A stretch of DNA of 64,000 nt. Source: Nakazawaea peltata. Taxonomy: Eukaryota > Ascomycota > Pichiomycetes > Alaninales > Pachysolenaceae. Under the pieces are notes generated by a model that was not told the DNA's origin, ran no database searches, and saw nothing but the letters and a program-made list of their open reading frames with translations. How positions within the stretch are numbered: the stretch's first letter is position 1; each line of letters opens with the position of its first letter. The position numbers and the translations under genes are program-made. Shown here one piece after another: positions 8,770 through 17,912 of this stretch. The stretch spans positions 1,677,135-1,741,134 of the forward strand of contig BCGQ01000001.1 of NCBI GenBank assembly GCA_001599355.1, written 5' to 3'.

Positions 8770-11343
8770 ATGGTATTCCCGTTGTTGCCTTACTACGGTT
8801 CATTAGAATCTGTGAGTGCTGAATCGTTAGCCAAGGTCTCTTTGGCCAACCAAATTTTAGTCAAATATACCGCCGGTGCTGCCTCAAAAGTAGCTCTGAT
8901 CATTGGAGAATTGGAGTTAGTTGGCAAGTTAAGTTTGGATATTGAAGATGAGAAGGTCCAGATTGATGAGATTGTTCAATTATTGAACTCTGGAGTTGCT
9001 CAACTTTTCGTTTCTACCGAATTTGCTGCTCAAATCATCGACTCGATCAAAGGATTATCCGAGTCGAGAATCGTTGTCAAGTTGGCTGGTCTGGCGGCTG
9101 CCGAGTCGGCTTCAAAGTCGGCTCCAAAATCTGCCATTTTACTCCCTTCATCCACTCCATTAGGTGATCTGAAACTGTTAGCCGAGTCCCGTCAAGTTTA
9201 CTCGTTCGTCCAAGACGTCTCAGCCTCAATCAACCTCTCTTCCCTCGTAGCTTCAGGTTTAATCCCAGTTGTCGACCTGACCAAGTTGACTAACGACCCT
9301 AAATCGGACTCAAACTCCATTGGAATCGCCCAACTCCTCACCTCCGCCTTGAAAACCGACCGTCCAGACAACTTGTACACCACTTTAGTCGTTGACAAGT
9401 ACAACCATTCTCTCGGGTTAGTTTACTCATCTGTTGAGTCGATCAGTGAGCTGATCAGAACCAAAACCGGGGTTTACCAATCCCGTCGTCATGGTTTATG
9501 GTACAAGGGAGCCACCTCCGGTGCTGTCCAGAAGTTATTGGCCATCGAACTCGACTGTGATGCCGATTGTTTGAAATTCGTAGTCGAACAGTCCGGTGTC
9601 GGTTTCTGTCACTTGGAACAAGACACTTGTTTCGGTAATTTACAAGGTTTGACCCAGTTGGAGAAGACATTACAAAGCAGAAAGCTGGATGCTCCTCTGG
9701 GAAGCTACACCAAACGTTTATTCGAGGATTCCAAGTTGTTGGACGCTAAGATTAGAGAAGAAGCTGATGAGTTGACTGAACTGAAGACTAAAGATGAGAT
9801 CAGTTGGGAAGCTGCTGATTTGATTTACTTTGCTTTGGCTAAATGTGTCAAGGAGGGTGTTAGTATCAGTGATATTGAGAGGAATTTGTATTTGAAGCAT
9901 CTTAAGGTTAGTAGAAGGGAGGGAAATGCTAAGAGTAAGTATGTGAAGGAAACTCCAGCCTCTGCTACTGCTCCTGCTCCTGCTACGGCTACCCCAGAAG
10001 CTGTCGCTGCCGCTCCAGCTTCTGATAAGATCGTCATGTCCCGTATCGACATCTCCACCTCCTCTTCCCTGTCCATCCAAAAAGCCCTCGAAAGACCAAT
10101 CCAAAAAACTGCCGATATCATGAAATTAGTTCTTCCTATCGTCAACTCGGTCAAAGAACGTGGGGACTCTGCCTTGATCGAATTGACCGAGAAATTCGAC
10201 AAAGTCAAGCTCGCCTCTCCAATCATGGAAGCCCCATTCCCTGAATCTCTGATGAATATCACCCCAGACGTAAAGAAAGCCATCGATATCTCGATCGAAA
10301 ACGTCCGTAAATTCCATGCTGCTCAACTCCAAGACCCAATGGATGTCGAGACTTGTCCTGGTGTCATCTGTTCGAGATTCTCAAGACCTATCGAGAACGT
10401 TGGTTTGTATATTCCAGGTGGAACTGCCGTCTTACCTTCTACAGCTTTAATGTTGGGTGTCCCAGCCCAAGTAGCCGGTTGTAAGAACATCATCTTTGCC
10501 TCACCTCCAGATAAATCCGGTAACTTGACCCCAGAAGTCGTCTACGTCGCTCATAAAGTTGGTGCCAAATGTATCGTCCTTGCCGGAGGTGCTCAAGCCG
10601 TCGCTGCTATGGCCTACGGTACCGAATCTGTTCCTAAATGTGATAAAATCTTAGGCCCAGGTAACCAGTTTGTCACTGCTGCTAAAATGCATGTCCAGAA
10701 TGACTCAACTGCCTTATGTTCGATCGATATGCCAGCCGGACCTTCCGAAGTCCTTGTCATTGCCGACTCTAAAGCCGATCCTGACTTTGTAGCCAGTGAT
10801 TTGTTATCCCAAGCCGAGCATGGAATCGATTCTCAAGTCATTTTGATCGCTGTCAACCTCTCCCCAGAAGAATTAGACGCAATCGATGAAGCCGTCAACA
10901 GACAAGCCTTACTGTTACCAAGAGTCGATATCGTTAGAAAGTGTATTGCTCACTCCACCACCTTGACCGTCTCATCTTATGAACAGCTGTTTGAATTCTC
11001 CAACAAATACGCTCCTGAACATTTGATCTTGCAAATTGAAAATGCCCAATCTTATGTCGATTTAGTCGACAATGCCGGTTCGGTCTTTGTCGGAGCTTAC
11101 TCTCCAGAGTCCTGTGGTGATTATTCATCGGGAACCAACCATACTTTACCAACTTACGGTTACGCTAGACAATATTCTGGTGTGAATACGGCCACATTCC
11201 AGAAATTCATCACTTCTCAGAACGTTACACCTGAAGGATTGAAACATATCGGTAAGGCCGTCATGGATTTGGCTGAAGTTGAGGGTTTGGATGCTCATAG
11301 GAATGCTGTTAAGGTTAGAATGGAGAAGTTGGGCTACATTTAG
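8770..11343 (+). CDS. HIS4: Trifunctional histidine biosynthesis enzyme His4
   Basis: An 857-residue fusion enzyme catalysing steps 2, 3, 9 and 10 of histidine synthesis. Phosphoribosyl-AMP cyclohydrolase is at about residues 205-290 (SRRHGLWYKGATSG, then Cys/Asp metal ligands in ELDCDADC). Phosphoribosyl-ATP pyrophosphohydrolase follows at about 295-375 (REEADEL). An Ala/Pro linker (about 395-415) precedes histidinol dehydrogenase to the C-terminus, with KILGPGNQFVTAAK, DMPAGPSEVLV, SQAEHG, NKYAPEHLI and SSGTNHTLPTYGYA, which include the zinc and substrate residues. S. cerevisiae His4 is 799 residues; the extra length is N-terminal and in the linker. CTG codon 740 falls at the Ala of the family's EEAxExSN motif. 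It follows BIK1 in tandem, as in S. cerevisiae, and carries Gcn4-type sites upstream. Confidence 0.97.
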   Translation: MVFPLLPYYGSLESVSAESLAKVSLANQILVKYTAGAASKVALIIGELELVGKLSLDIEDEKVQIDEIVQLLNSGVAQLFVSTEFAAQIIDSIKGLSESRIVVKLAGLAAAESASKSAPKSAILLPSSTPLGDLKLLAESRQVYSFVQDVSASINLSSLVASGLIPVVDLTKLTNDPKSDSNSIGIAQLLTSALKTDRPDNLYTTLVVDKYNHSLGLVYSSVESISELIRTKTGVYQSRRHGLWYKGATSGAVQKLLAIELDCDADCLKFVVEQSGVGFCHLEQDTCFGNLQGLTQLEKTLQSRKLDAPLGSYTKRLFEDSKLLDAKIREEADELTELKTKDEISWEAADLIYFALAKCVKEGVSISDIERNLYLKHLKVSRREGNAKSKYVKETPASATAPAPATATPEAVAAAPASDKIVMSRIDISTSSSLSIQKALERPIQKTADIMKLVLPIVNSVKERGDSALIELTEKFDKVKLASPIMEAPFPESLMNITPDVKKAIDISIENVRKFHAAQLQDPMDVETCPGVICSRFSRPIENVGLYIPGGTAVLPSTALMLGVPAQVAGCKNIIFASPPDKSGNLTPEVVYVAHKVGAKCIVLAGGAQAVAAMAYGTESVPKCDKILGPGNQFVTAAKMHVQNDSTALCSIDMPAGPSEVLVIADSKADPDFVASDLLSQAEHGIDSQVILIAVNLSPEELDAIDEAVNRQALLLPRVDIVRKCIAHSTTLTVSSYEQLFEFSNKYAPEHLILQIENAQSYVDLVDNAGSVFVGAYSPESCGDYSSGTNHTLPTYGYARQYSGVNTATFQKFITSQNVTPEGLKHIGKAVMDLAEVEGLDAHRNAVKVRMEKLGYI

Positions 11344-11441
11344 ACCATCCCATCTGCTAATACACGTTGACTAATACATTATATACTTGAATATAAGATA
11401 TTTATATGATAATTGTACATTATACACACTATAAAGAGGTA

Positions 11442-12578
11442 TTACTCACTCAATTTAGATAATAATGATGCCAAATTAGGATTAATACCTTTGCTAGTCG
11501 CCGGTTTCTCTTCACTCACCTTCTCATCATCACTATCAACATCATAAGCAGGAGAAACTTCCTCTTCTTCGTCGGAATTCTCTTCAATTTCTTGTCTCTT
11601 CCCCAAGTTTCCTTCAACTTTTTGTCTCTTCACATCCCCACCTTCATCGTCAGAATTCTCATACATAGGAGCAAAATCTTCATCGTCATCATCTTGCAGT
11701 TCCACTTCTCCATTACCTACTGCCCCAGACCCCTCTATATACTCCTTCAATTCCCTCTTTTTCAGTTCAACTTTCAGTCCCTTCTCTTCTAATGCCTCCA
11801 ACTTGAGATTGTCGGTCTTAATGGCTTCTTTTTGAGCCTCTATCACTCTAGTCAAATCCCTGATCAATGACTCCCTGATACTCACAATATCATGAATCCC
11901 ATTGGCCGAGCTTTGCTTGAGCTTCTCCAGAGCTTCAAGTTTACTTAAAAAGATGTCTGGCAGAGGTAAATTGTACTCATTTTCAAAGAGTTCTTTATAG
12001 ATGGCATTGAATTTCAAGTTACTAGACGCAAATAATGATGACGAGTGCGATAATCTGTTGTAAGCAGACGATAATGGCACCAATTCCGGAGCCATGTCGG
12101 TAATTGAACGTTTCAGAGGTGGAGGAAGAGATGATCCGGAGCTTTTCGAAGATCCAGATCCCTTGGATGACCCAGAAACTCGACTTCCTCCAATCAGTGC
12201 CTCTAATGACTTAATAACATTCGAATTGAACACCTTCCTCTCCTTCCAGATCCCTATTACCCTCTTATATTTGGCCTGAATGGCCGAAGGAAGTGAAGGA
12301 TACACTTTGGAGAGGACTGAGGGGAGTCTTTTGGCGAATTCGGTGGCGAATTCGGGCTTTTTCTGAGCCCGTGCCTTCTGGAGTATCTCATTAGCAACAT
12401 AGAAAAGCGGTAACTTCTGCAGACTCGGGGCATTTACCACAAATTCTGACCATACTTTGATCGATTCTGCACTGTACAGTTGATGGTATAAGATCCACTC
12501 AGAGACGCTGACGACGGTGGGTTGAGTTTCGTCGAGGGAGCCTAATTTGGCGAGGAGCTTCTTTTCGTTGAATGACAT
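11442..12578 (-). CDS. RTT103: Rtt103-like RNA polymerase II CTD-interacting protein
   Basis: A 378-residue protein with an N-terminal CTD-interacting domain (CID, about residues 1-135): eight-helix pattern with SVSEWILYHQ, FYVANEILQKARAQK, and YKRVIGIWKERKVF at the end, the hallmark of Rtt103 and human RPRD1. Such proteins bind Ser2-phosphorylated polymerase II tails and help the Rat1 exonuclease terminate transcription. A helical middle section (about 190-290) may dimerise. An acidic Asp/Glu-rich tail (about 295-375) follows. S. cerevisiae Rtt103 is 409 residues. It converges on HIS4 with a 98-bp gap and diverges from REV3. Pcf11 is excluded by the absence of its later domains. Confidence 0.88.
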   Translation of the reverse strand: MSFNEKKLLAKLGSLDETQPTVVSVSEWILYHQLYSAESIKVWSEFVVNAPSLQKLPLFYVANEILQKARAQKKPEFATEFAKRLPSVLSKVYPSLPSAIQAKYKRVIGIWKERKVFNSNVIKSLEALIGGSRVSGSSKGSGSSKSSGSSLPPPLKRSITDMAPELVPLSSAYNRLSHSSSLFASSNLKFNAIYKELFENEYNLPLPDIFLSKLEALEKLKQSSANGIHDIVSIRESLIRDLTRVIEAQKEAIKTDNLKLEALEEKGLKVELKKRELKEYIEGSGAVGNGEVELQDDDDEDFAPMYENSDDEGGDVKRQKVEGNLGKRQEIEENSDEEEEVSPAYDVDSDDEKVSEEKPATSKGINPNLASLLSKLSE

Positions 12579-13029
12579 GAGGTCCGTATGGTTTGGAGTA
12601 TGGTTTGTAGGGTCGTTGTCTGGATGTGGTTGGCGGTTGAAGAATTGAAAATGTTTGAGAGATTTTTCCGCCTATTTTCCACCTGCTCTTTGCGCATTTT
12701 CCTTTGGCCTCCGCCCGCTCTCTGCCCACTCTCCGCCCACTCTCCGCCTACCCTCCGCCTACCCTCCGCCTACCCTCCGCTCACCAGTAGCTCACCAGTT
12801 CACACCATCTCTTTCCTCCCACTTAAATTAATATTCTGCTAATTTGTATTTAATGTTTTGCTCTTTTAAATTGATTTTTCGCTCCTCATCACGCCCCCGA
12901 ATTTTTCAGACGCGAAACTCCTCGAGGCGATGACCTCTATGTACCTACCTTATACTAACCCAGACCGAAGTTTCTATACTTCCAAACACACTTAGATCAT
13001 TCACAAATACCATATGATTACTCATACCC
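12579..13029. promoter_or_regulatory. RTT103-REV3 divergent promoter with 11-bp repeats and an ACGCG element
   Basis: A 450-bp shared promoter. CTCCGCCTACC-type 11-bp units repeat at about 12709-12782. GACGCGAAA (12909-12917) matches the MBF/SBF-like core seen before S-phase genes. TACTAACCCAG (12953-12963) resembles a branch site with 3' splice site, but no matching 5' splice site was found. Confidence 0.5.
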
Positions 13030-16000
13030 ATGAAAAATCCCAATTTTTCCTCGTCTCGAAGCTCCAATCAGCTGTATTCTGACGCTTTTAAGCTTCAGAT
13101 CTTAGCCTACGATTCTTATCAGACGAAACCATCTGCTTTAGATAAGAACCACTCGACAATTACAATATCAAAGACTGACACAATCATTGCTAGTGCCAAA
13201 CCTTTTCAACAAGTCCCTATTTTCAGAATTTTCGCAAAGACTCCCACTGGTCATACCCTGCTTCTACACATCCATAACTGTTTCCCCTATATTTTTATCG
13301 AGTACAACGACAAATCTATAGGAACAGGACCCTTGAACCTCGAGAAAGTCAAACTGGATCTTAAATTAATGAAAATTGAGATAGAAAAGCAACTCCATAT
13401 CTCTTTCAAACGACTCAAATTGCGCAAATCTAACCAAGATGGACTTAATGAGGATGAAGATCTAGACGATCCCAACCCAGGTCCAGAAACCGACTCTGAT
13501 GACCCCTACTTATACGAAAACAAATACATTGTAGCACTTGAATTGGTCAAATCGACTCCCTTCTACGGTTTTCATCTGGGTCATAAATTGTACGTCAAAA
13601 TTAGTTACTTAAACCCCAGACATTCCTCCAGATTGTGTAGTATCTTATTACTGAAAAAGGTCAATTCAAAAGTATATCAGCCTTATGAGTCGCATATCCC
13701 ATTCTCCCTTCAGGTTTTCGCTGACTTCAATTTATATTGTCATGACTGGTTGTATTTAAGTAATTTACTATGGAGGAACCCTATTATTTCGGCGATGAAT
13801 CTTGACGAGAATGATGACGAGCTTCTGTATACAGATGAGGAGTTGGAGTCGTTCTCCAGACTTAAAGTTAATGAACCCTTGAAACAACTACTAAAAGATA
13901 ATATTAAACCTTTCTACGATCCCCAATTGTTCCCTCAACAACAAGACAAATATGATAATGTCCTCCCAAAAGAACAATTCCCCAGAATAGGATCCACTCT
14001 ACTTGAAATAGACTGTTTTCCACAGTGGATTCTTAACCGTAGTCAACTTTCATTTCGGGATATCCACCATGATTTCCAAGAAATGCTTAACCCAAGCTCA
14101 AATAAAGAAACTAGCTACTTGTACTCCACTAAAGATATCTTGCGAGACATCAGATTCCAAAGAGAACTCAGGAATATCTCCGACCAAGAATTATCACACA
14201 TTTCTCTCATGAGTGAAAGAGACCAGAGATCATACTCTGGGAAAACTAACTGGATAGAGCAACAAGAGCTCGAATCTATGCTCGAGTACTGCTTACAGCT
14301 CTCTAAAAAAGCCGACCTGCAGGCCAGGTTGCCTCCAGCTGTCACTTCAGCCCTCAATTCCCTTTCTGAATCCAGTAGCTATCTACCCTCTCCCCCTCCT
14401 TCAAGTTTAGATATAATTTTCAGTCCTCAAGAACTGATCGACCTGCTTTGTTTCACGAATATTTCATGGTTCAAGGTGAAATTGCAGTCAGCCAGCCCCT
14501 CAGGATGGAATTTGGAGTCTTCTTTGTCTTTCCATTCCTCGTTTAGTGACGAAATCGAACCAGATCCTATTTTAGATGAACCTTTAGAAGCACCAGACTC
14601 TGGATCAGATACCAACGAAGAAGATGATCAGGAAAACTATAATTGGCTAGGAACTGTACCTCCTCATAAATCTCAGGACGAACCTGTAGAAGCTGAAGAA
14701 TCTGCAGTTGAACTGGAAATTTCCACCTCTCAAAAACGTTTAAATGACTCCTCATTTTTTGGGGATACAAGCTTCCTCCTTGCGACAGATGAAATCGTTT
14801 TGAGCCAGCTCTCGCAACGTAAAAAACCTCGTCATAACACCTCTACTCGTGAACTTTCCAGAATATCAGTCACCAAGTCTTCAAATTATAAGTTTGTCGG
14901 ATCATCTGGTCTTCCAGCAAACGATGAGCTTTTTTTTGAGGAATTCAAGGAAAGGGGGTTATTAGATATTGAATATCAGGACCCCTTCTATTCTCTGAAG
15001 CTGGATGTTCGTGCACCATTCATATTCGCTGGTCGAAAGTTTATTTTAAAATCAAATCACCACTCTGATCTCCCTCCCTTGGAAATCCAGAACAAGACAC
15101 CATCAAAGGATTTCTATCATAACGAAAGGCTTTCATCTATTAAATTCAAAGGCAAAACCTTCCTGTTCACTGCCCCAATTCCTTCATCTGTAGAAGTCAG
15201 CTCCTGGTTAAAGTCTCACAAACAGACTCAGTCAGCTCTCTTCAAATCCCAAATAATAGGACCTACCCCTGGTCGCAAACATGGTTTTAAATATCCATCT
15301 ACTCAAAAACGTGATAGAGAAATGAAAGTCGAATTGAACTCTCTCTTAAGTTTCCTGCTTGAAATACATGTGAATACCAGAGGAGACCTCAAACCTGACC
15401 CGGCAATAGATGAGATTACGGCCATTTTCTGGTCCTTTGACAAAGCCTCATGCGCTGTGGAGTTAGATATAGCAGATAGTGGAATCTTCGTCCTAGACCG
15501 AGAACAGAATGACTATAATGTAAATGGTAGTATCGTAGCCGTATTCTCAAGCGAGACTCTGATGGTCAGAGAATTAATTACTTTAGTAAAGTTAATCGAC
15601 CCAGACCTTTTATGTGGATATGAAATCCACGGTAGATCGTGGGGTTTCCTCATAGAAAGATTCAGACTCAAATATGATATCGATTTATGCTCGCTGTTAT
15701 CAAGAGTCAGCTTTAAAAGTAATGATAAATTTGGTGACCGTTGGGGATACACGCATGCCTCTGCTATTAAGATAACGGGAAGGCATATGGTTAATATATG
15801 GCGTATTTTACGAGGGGAACTTAATTTATTAAAGTATACTTTGGAGAATGTTGCCTTTCATGTGTTACACGTCCGAATCCCGCATTATTCAGACCGTCAA
15901 TTGACCGAGTGGATCCAGTCGGGGACTCCTTCAAATGTAGCTCTGGTCCTTGATTACTTTTCAACTCGAGTCAAACTCGATTTAGATGTGCTCGAGCGTC

Positions 16001-17859
16001 TTGAAATCGTTAGTAAGACCGTAGAGAAAGGACGTCTTGTAGGAATAGATTTTTATAGTATCTTTTACAGGGGATCTCAATTCAAAGTTGAGAGTTTCTT
16101 AGTAAGATTGACCAAAGCCGAGAATTACATGCTTGTCTCCCCAAGTAAGCAACAAGTTTTCAAAGCAGATGCTTTGCAATGTATTCCTTTAATTATGGAA
16201 CCTTCAAGCGGCTTCTTGAAGAGTCCCTTAGTGGTTCTCGACTTCCAGTCGTTATACCCTAGTGTAATTATCGCCTACAACTACTGTTATTCCACTATAT
16301 TGGGACGGCTCAAGAATTACAATCCGAAAATTAAACAAAAATTGGGGGTGATAGACCATAAACTTGAGCCTGGAGTTTTGAATTTGATCAAAGATCATAT
16401 CACCGTTTCTCCTAATGGACTCATGTTCCTGAAATCCTCTGTAAGGAAGTCTTTGTTAGCCAAGATGTTGACAGATATCTTGGAAACTCGTATTCTGGTA
16501 AAAGAAACTATGAAATATTTCGACGCTTCTGATCATGACCTTCTTCGTTCATACAATGGACGACAACTTGCCTTGAAATTATTAGCCAATGTCACTTATG
16601 GTTATGCTTCAGCCACTTATTCTGGAAGAATGCCCTGTGCTGATATTGCTGATGCAATTGTCTCTACTGGAAGAGAAACATTGAATCTGGCAATTAAAGA
16701 AATAGAAAATAATTCTTCCAAATGGGGGGCTAAGGTAGTTTATGGAGATACAGATTCTTTGTTTGTATATTTTCCTGGGAAATCACGACTGGACGCTTTC
16801 AAATATGGTCGTGAGATCGCTTCCCATATCACTTCCATCAATCCTAAGCCCATCAAATTGAAGTTCGAGAAAGTTTATCATCCATGTGTCCTCCTCACTA
16901 AGAAAAGATACGTGGGTTACTCATATTTGTCAGAAGACCAGACCGAGCCTATTTTTGATTCTAAGGGGATCGAGACTGTTCGTAGAGATGGTATTCCTGC
17001 CCAACAGAAGATTGTCGAGAAGACTCTTAGAACCTTATTTGAATCCCAGGACTTATCACAAATTAAAAACTACGTCCAGAACGAATTCAAGAAAATCAAT
17101 CAGAATAAAATAGCTGTCCAAGATTTCTGTTTCGCGAAAGAAGTTCGTATGGGAACTTATAAAGATGAAAGGTATGCCCCTCCCGGTGCCCATGTTTCAA
17201 AGCAACTCATGGCTGAAGATTCTCGTGCAGAACCCCAATATAAAGAAAGAGTTCCGTACGTAGTGATTCAAGGCTCCAGAGGTGAACGGTTGAAGGATCG
17301 TTGTGTGACCCCCCAATATTTCCTCGAGAATCGTATTAAGCTGGACTTGAAATTAGATTCTGAATATTATATAACCAAGACTCTCATTCCCCCGTTGGAA
17401 CGTATCCTTAACTTAGTGGGGGTCGATGTAAAGGCCTGGTATCGAGAGCTTCCCCGGAATTTGAACAATAACCTCCCAACATCTGGCACTGACCAGGGCT
17501 TTAAAGTGTTGGGAGCCCTCCAGAACTTTGTTCAAGTATCTAAATGTGTAATTTGTCTGAAACAGATCGGTCCATCCAGCAAATTTTGTCAGGTCTGTCG
17601 CAAGGATGAACTTTCAACAATACTCAAATTACAAACGAAGGTCAAACTGGCCCAACACGAAATGAAACTGTTATTGGCTATTTGCAGAACCTGCTCAACA
17701 AGAAACTCGACGAACTGCGTTTCAGACCCGGCCGAAACTGCTAATCTGTGCTCCAACATCGATTGTCCAATACTCTACTCGAGATTGAAGGCTAAATGGA
17801 AGCTCGAGCAGGTCATCACAAAAGAAGGTAGCTTGTTACTGGAGCTGGAATCTTGGTGA
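13030..17859 (+). CDS. REV3: DNA polymerase zeta catalytic subunit Rev3
   Basis: A 1609-residue family B polymerase (S. cerevisiae Rev3 is about 1504) that extends DNA past lesions, giving most damage-induced mutagenesis, with Rev7, Pol31 and Pol32. The N-terminal domain has HIHNCFPYIFIEY (about residues 80-92), followed by an acidic low-complexity insert typical of Rev3 (about 520-590). The polymerase core has motif A LDFQSLYPSV (about 1072), KLLANVTYGYASA motif B (about 1185) and catalytic YGDTDSLF motif C (about 1238). The proofreading acidic residues are not evident, as expected for Pol zeta. The C-terminus has two cysteine clusters: CVIC/CQVC (about 1507-1530) and CRTC with a later C-x4-C (CSNIDC), the latter ligating the 4Fe-4S cluster that binds Pol31/Pol32. 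It converges on APC5 with a 53-bp gap. Confidence 0.97.
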   Translation: MKNPNFSSSRSSNQLYSDAFKLQILAYDSYQTKPSALDKNHSTITISKTDTIIASAKPFQQVPIFRIFAKTPTGHTLLLHIHNCFPYIFIEYNDKSIGTGPLNLEKVKLDLKLMKIEIEKQLHISFKRLKLRKSNQDGLNEDEDLDDPNPGPETDSDDPYLYENKYIVALELVKSTPFYGFHLGHKLYVKISYLNPRHSSRLCSILLLKKVNSKVYQPYESHIPFSLQVFADFNLYCHDWLYLSNLLWRNPIISAMNLDENDDELLYTDEELESFSRLKVNEPLKQLLKDNIKPFYDPQLFPQQQDKYDNVLPKEQFPRIGSTLLEIDCFPQWILNRSQLSFRDIHHDFQEMLNPSSNKETSYLYSTKDILRDIRFQRELRNISDQELSHISLMSERDQRSYSGKTNWIEQQELESMLEYCLQLSKKADLQARLPPAVTSALNSLSESSSYLPSPPPSSLDIIFSPQELIDLLCFTNISWFKVKLQSASPSGWNLESSLSFHSSFSDEIEPDPILDEPLEAPDSGSDTNEEDDQENYNWLGTVPPHKSQDEPVEAEESAVELEISTSQKRLNDSSFFGDTSFLLATDEIVLSQLSQRKKPRHNTSTRELSRISVTKSSNYKFVGSSGLPANDELFFEEFKERGLLDIEYQDPFYSLKLDVRAPFIFAGRKFILKSNHHSDLPPLEIQNKTPSKDFYHNERLSSIKFKGKTFLFTAPIPSSVEVSSWLKSHKQTQSALFKSQIIGPTPGRKHGFKYPSTQKRDREMKVELNSLLSFLLEIHVNTRGDLKPDPAIDEITAIFWSFDKASCAVELDIADSGIFVLDREQNDYNVNGSIVAVFSSETLMVRELITLVKLIDPDLLCGYEIHGRSWGFLIERFRLKYDIDLCSLLSRVSFKSNDKFGDRWGYTHASAIKITGRHMVNIWRILRGELNLLKYTLENVAFHVLHVRIPHYSDRQLTEWIQSGTPSNVALVLDYFSTRVKLDLDVLERLEIVSKTVEKGRLVGIDFYSIFYRGSQFKVESFLVRLTKAENYMLVSPSKQQVFKADALQCIPLIMEPSSGFLKSPLVVLDFQSLYPSVIIAYNYCYSTILGRLKNYNPKIKQKLGVIDHKLEPGVLNLIKDHITVSPNGLMFLKSSVRKSLLAKMLTDILETRILVKETMKYFDASDHDLLRSYNGRQLALKLLANVTYGYASATYSGRMPCADIADAIVSTGRETLNLAIKEIENNSSKWGAKVVYGDTDSLFVYFPGKSRLDAFKYGREIASHITSINPKPIKLKFEKVYHPCVLLTKKRYVGYSYLSEDQTEPIFDSKGIETVRRDGIPAQQKIVEKTLRTLFESQDLSQIKNYVQNEFKKINQNKIAVQDFCFAKEVRMGTYKDERYAPPGAHVSKQLMAEDSRAEPQYKERVPYVVIQGSRGERLKDRCVTPQYFLENRIKLDLKLDSEYYITKTLIPPLERILNLVGVDVKAWYRELPRNLNNNLPTSGTDQGFKVLGALQNFVQVSKCVICLKQIGPSSKFCQVCRKDELSTILKLQTKVKLAQHEMKLLLAICRTCSTRNSTNCVSDPAETANLCSNIDCPILYSRLKAKWKLEQVITKEGSLLLELESW

Positions 17860-17912
17860 ACCTACGTAATTATTTAATCATTATATTTATTCATGCATTT
17901 AAATCATTAATT

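Noticed and set aside
12953-12963. TACTAACCCAG before REV3 as a 5' leader intron
   Set aside because: The branch and acceptor look right and match the DUF202 intron geometry, but no GTAAGT or GTATGT donor lies upstream within the intergenic region.
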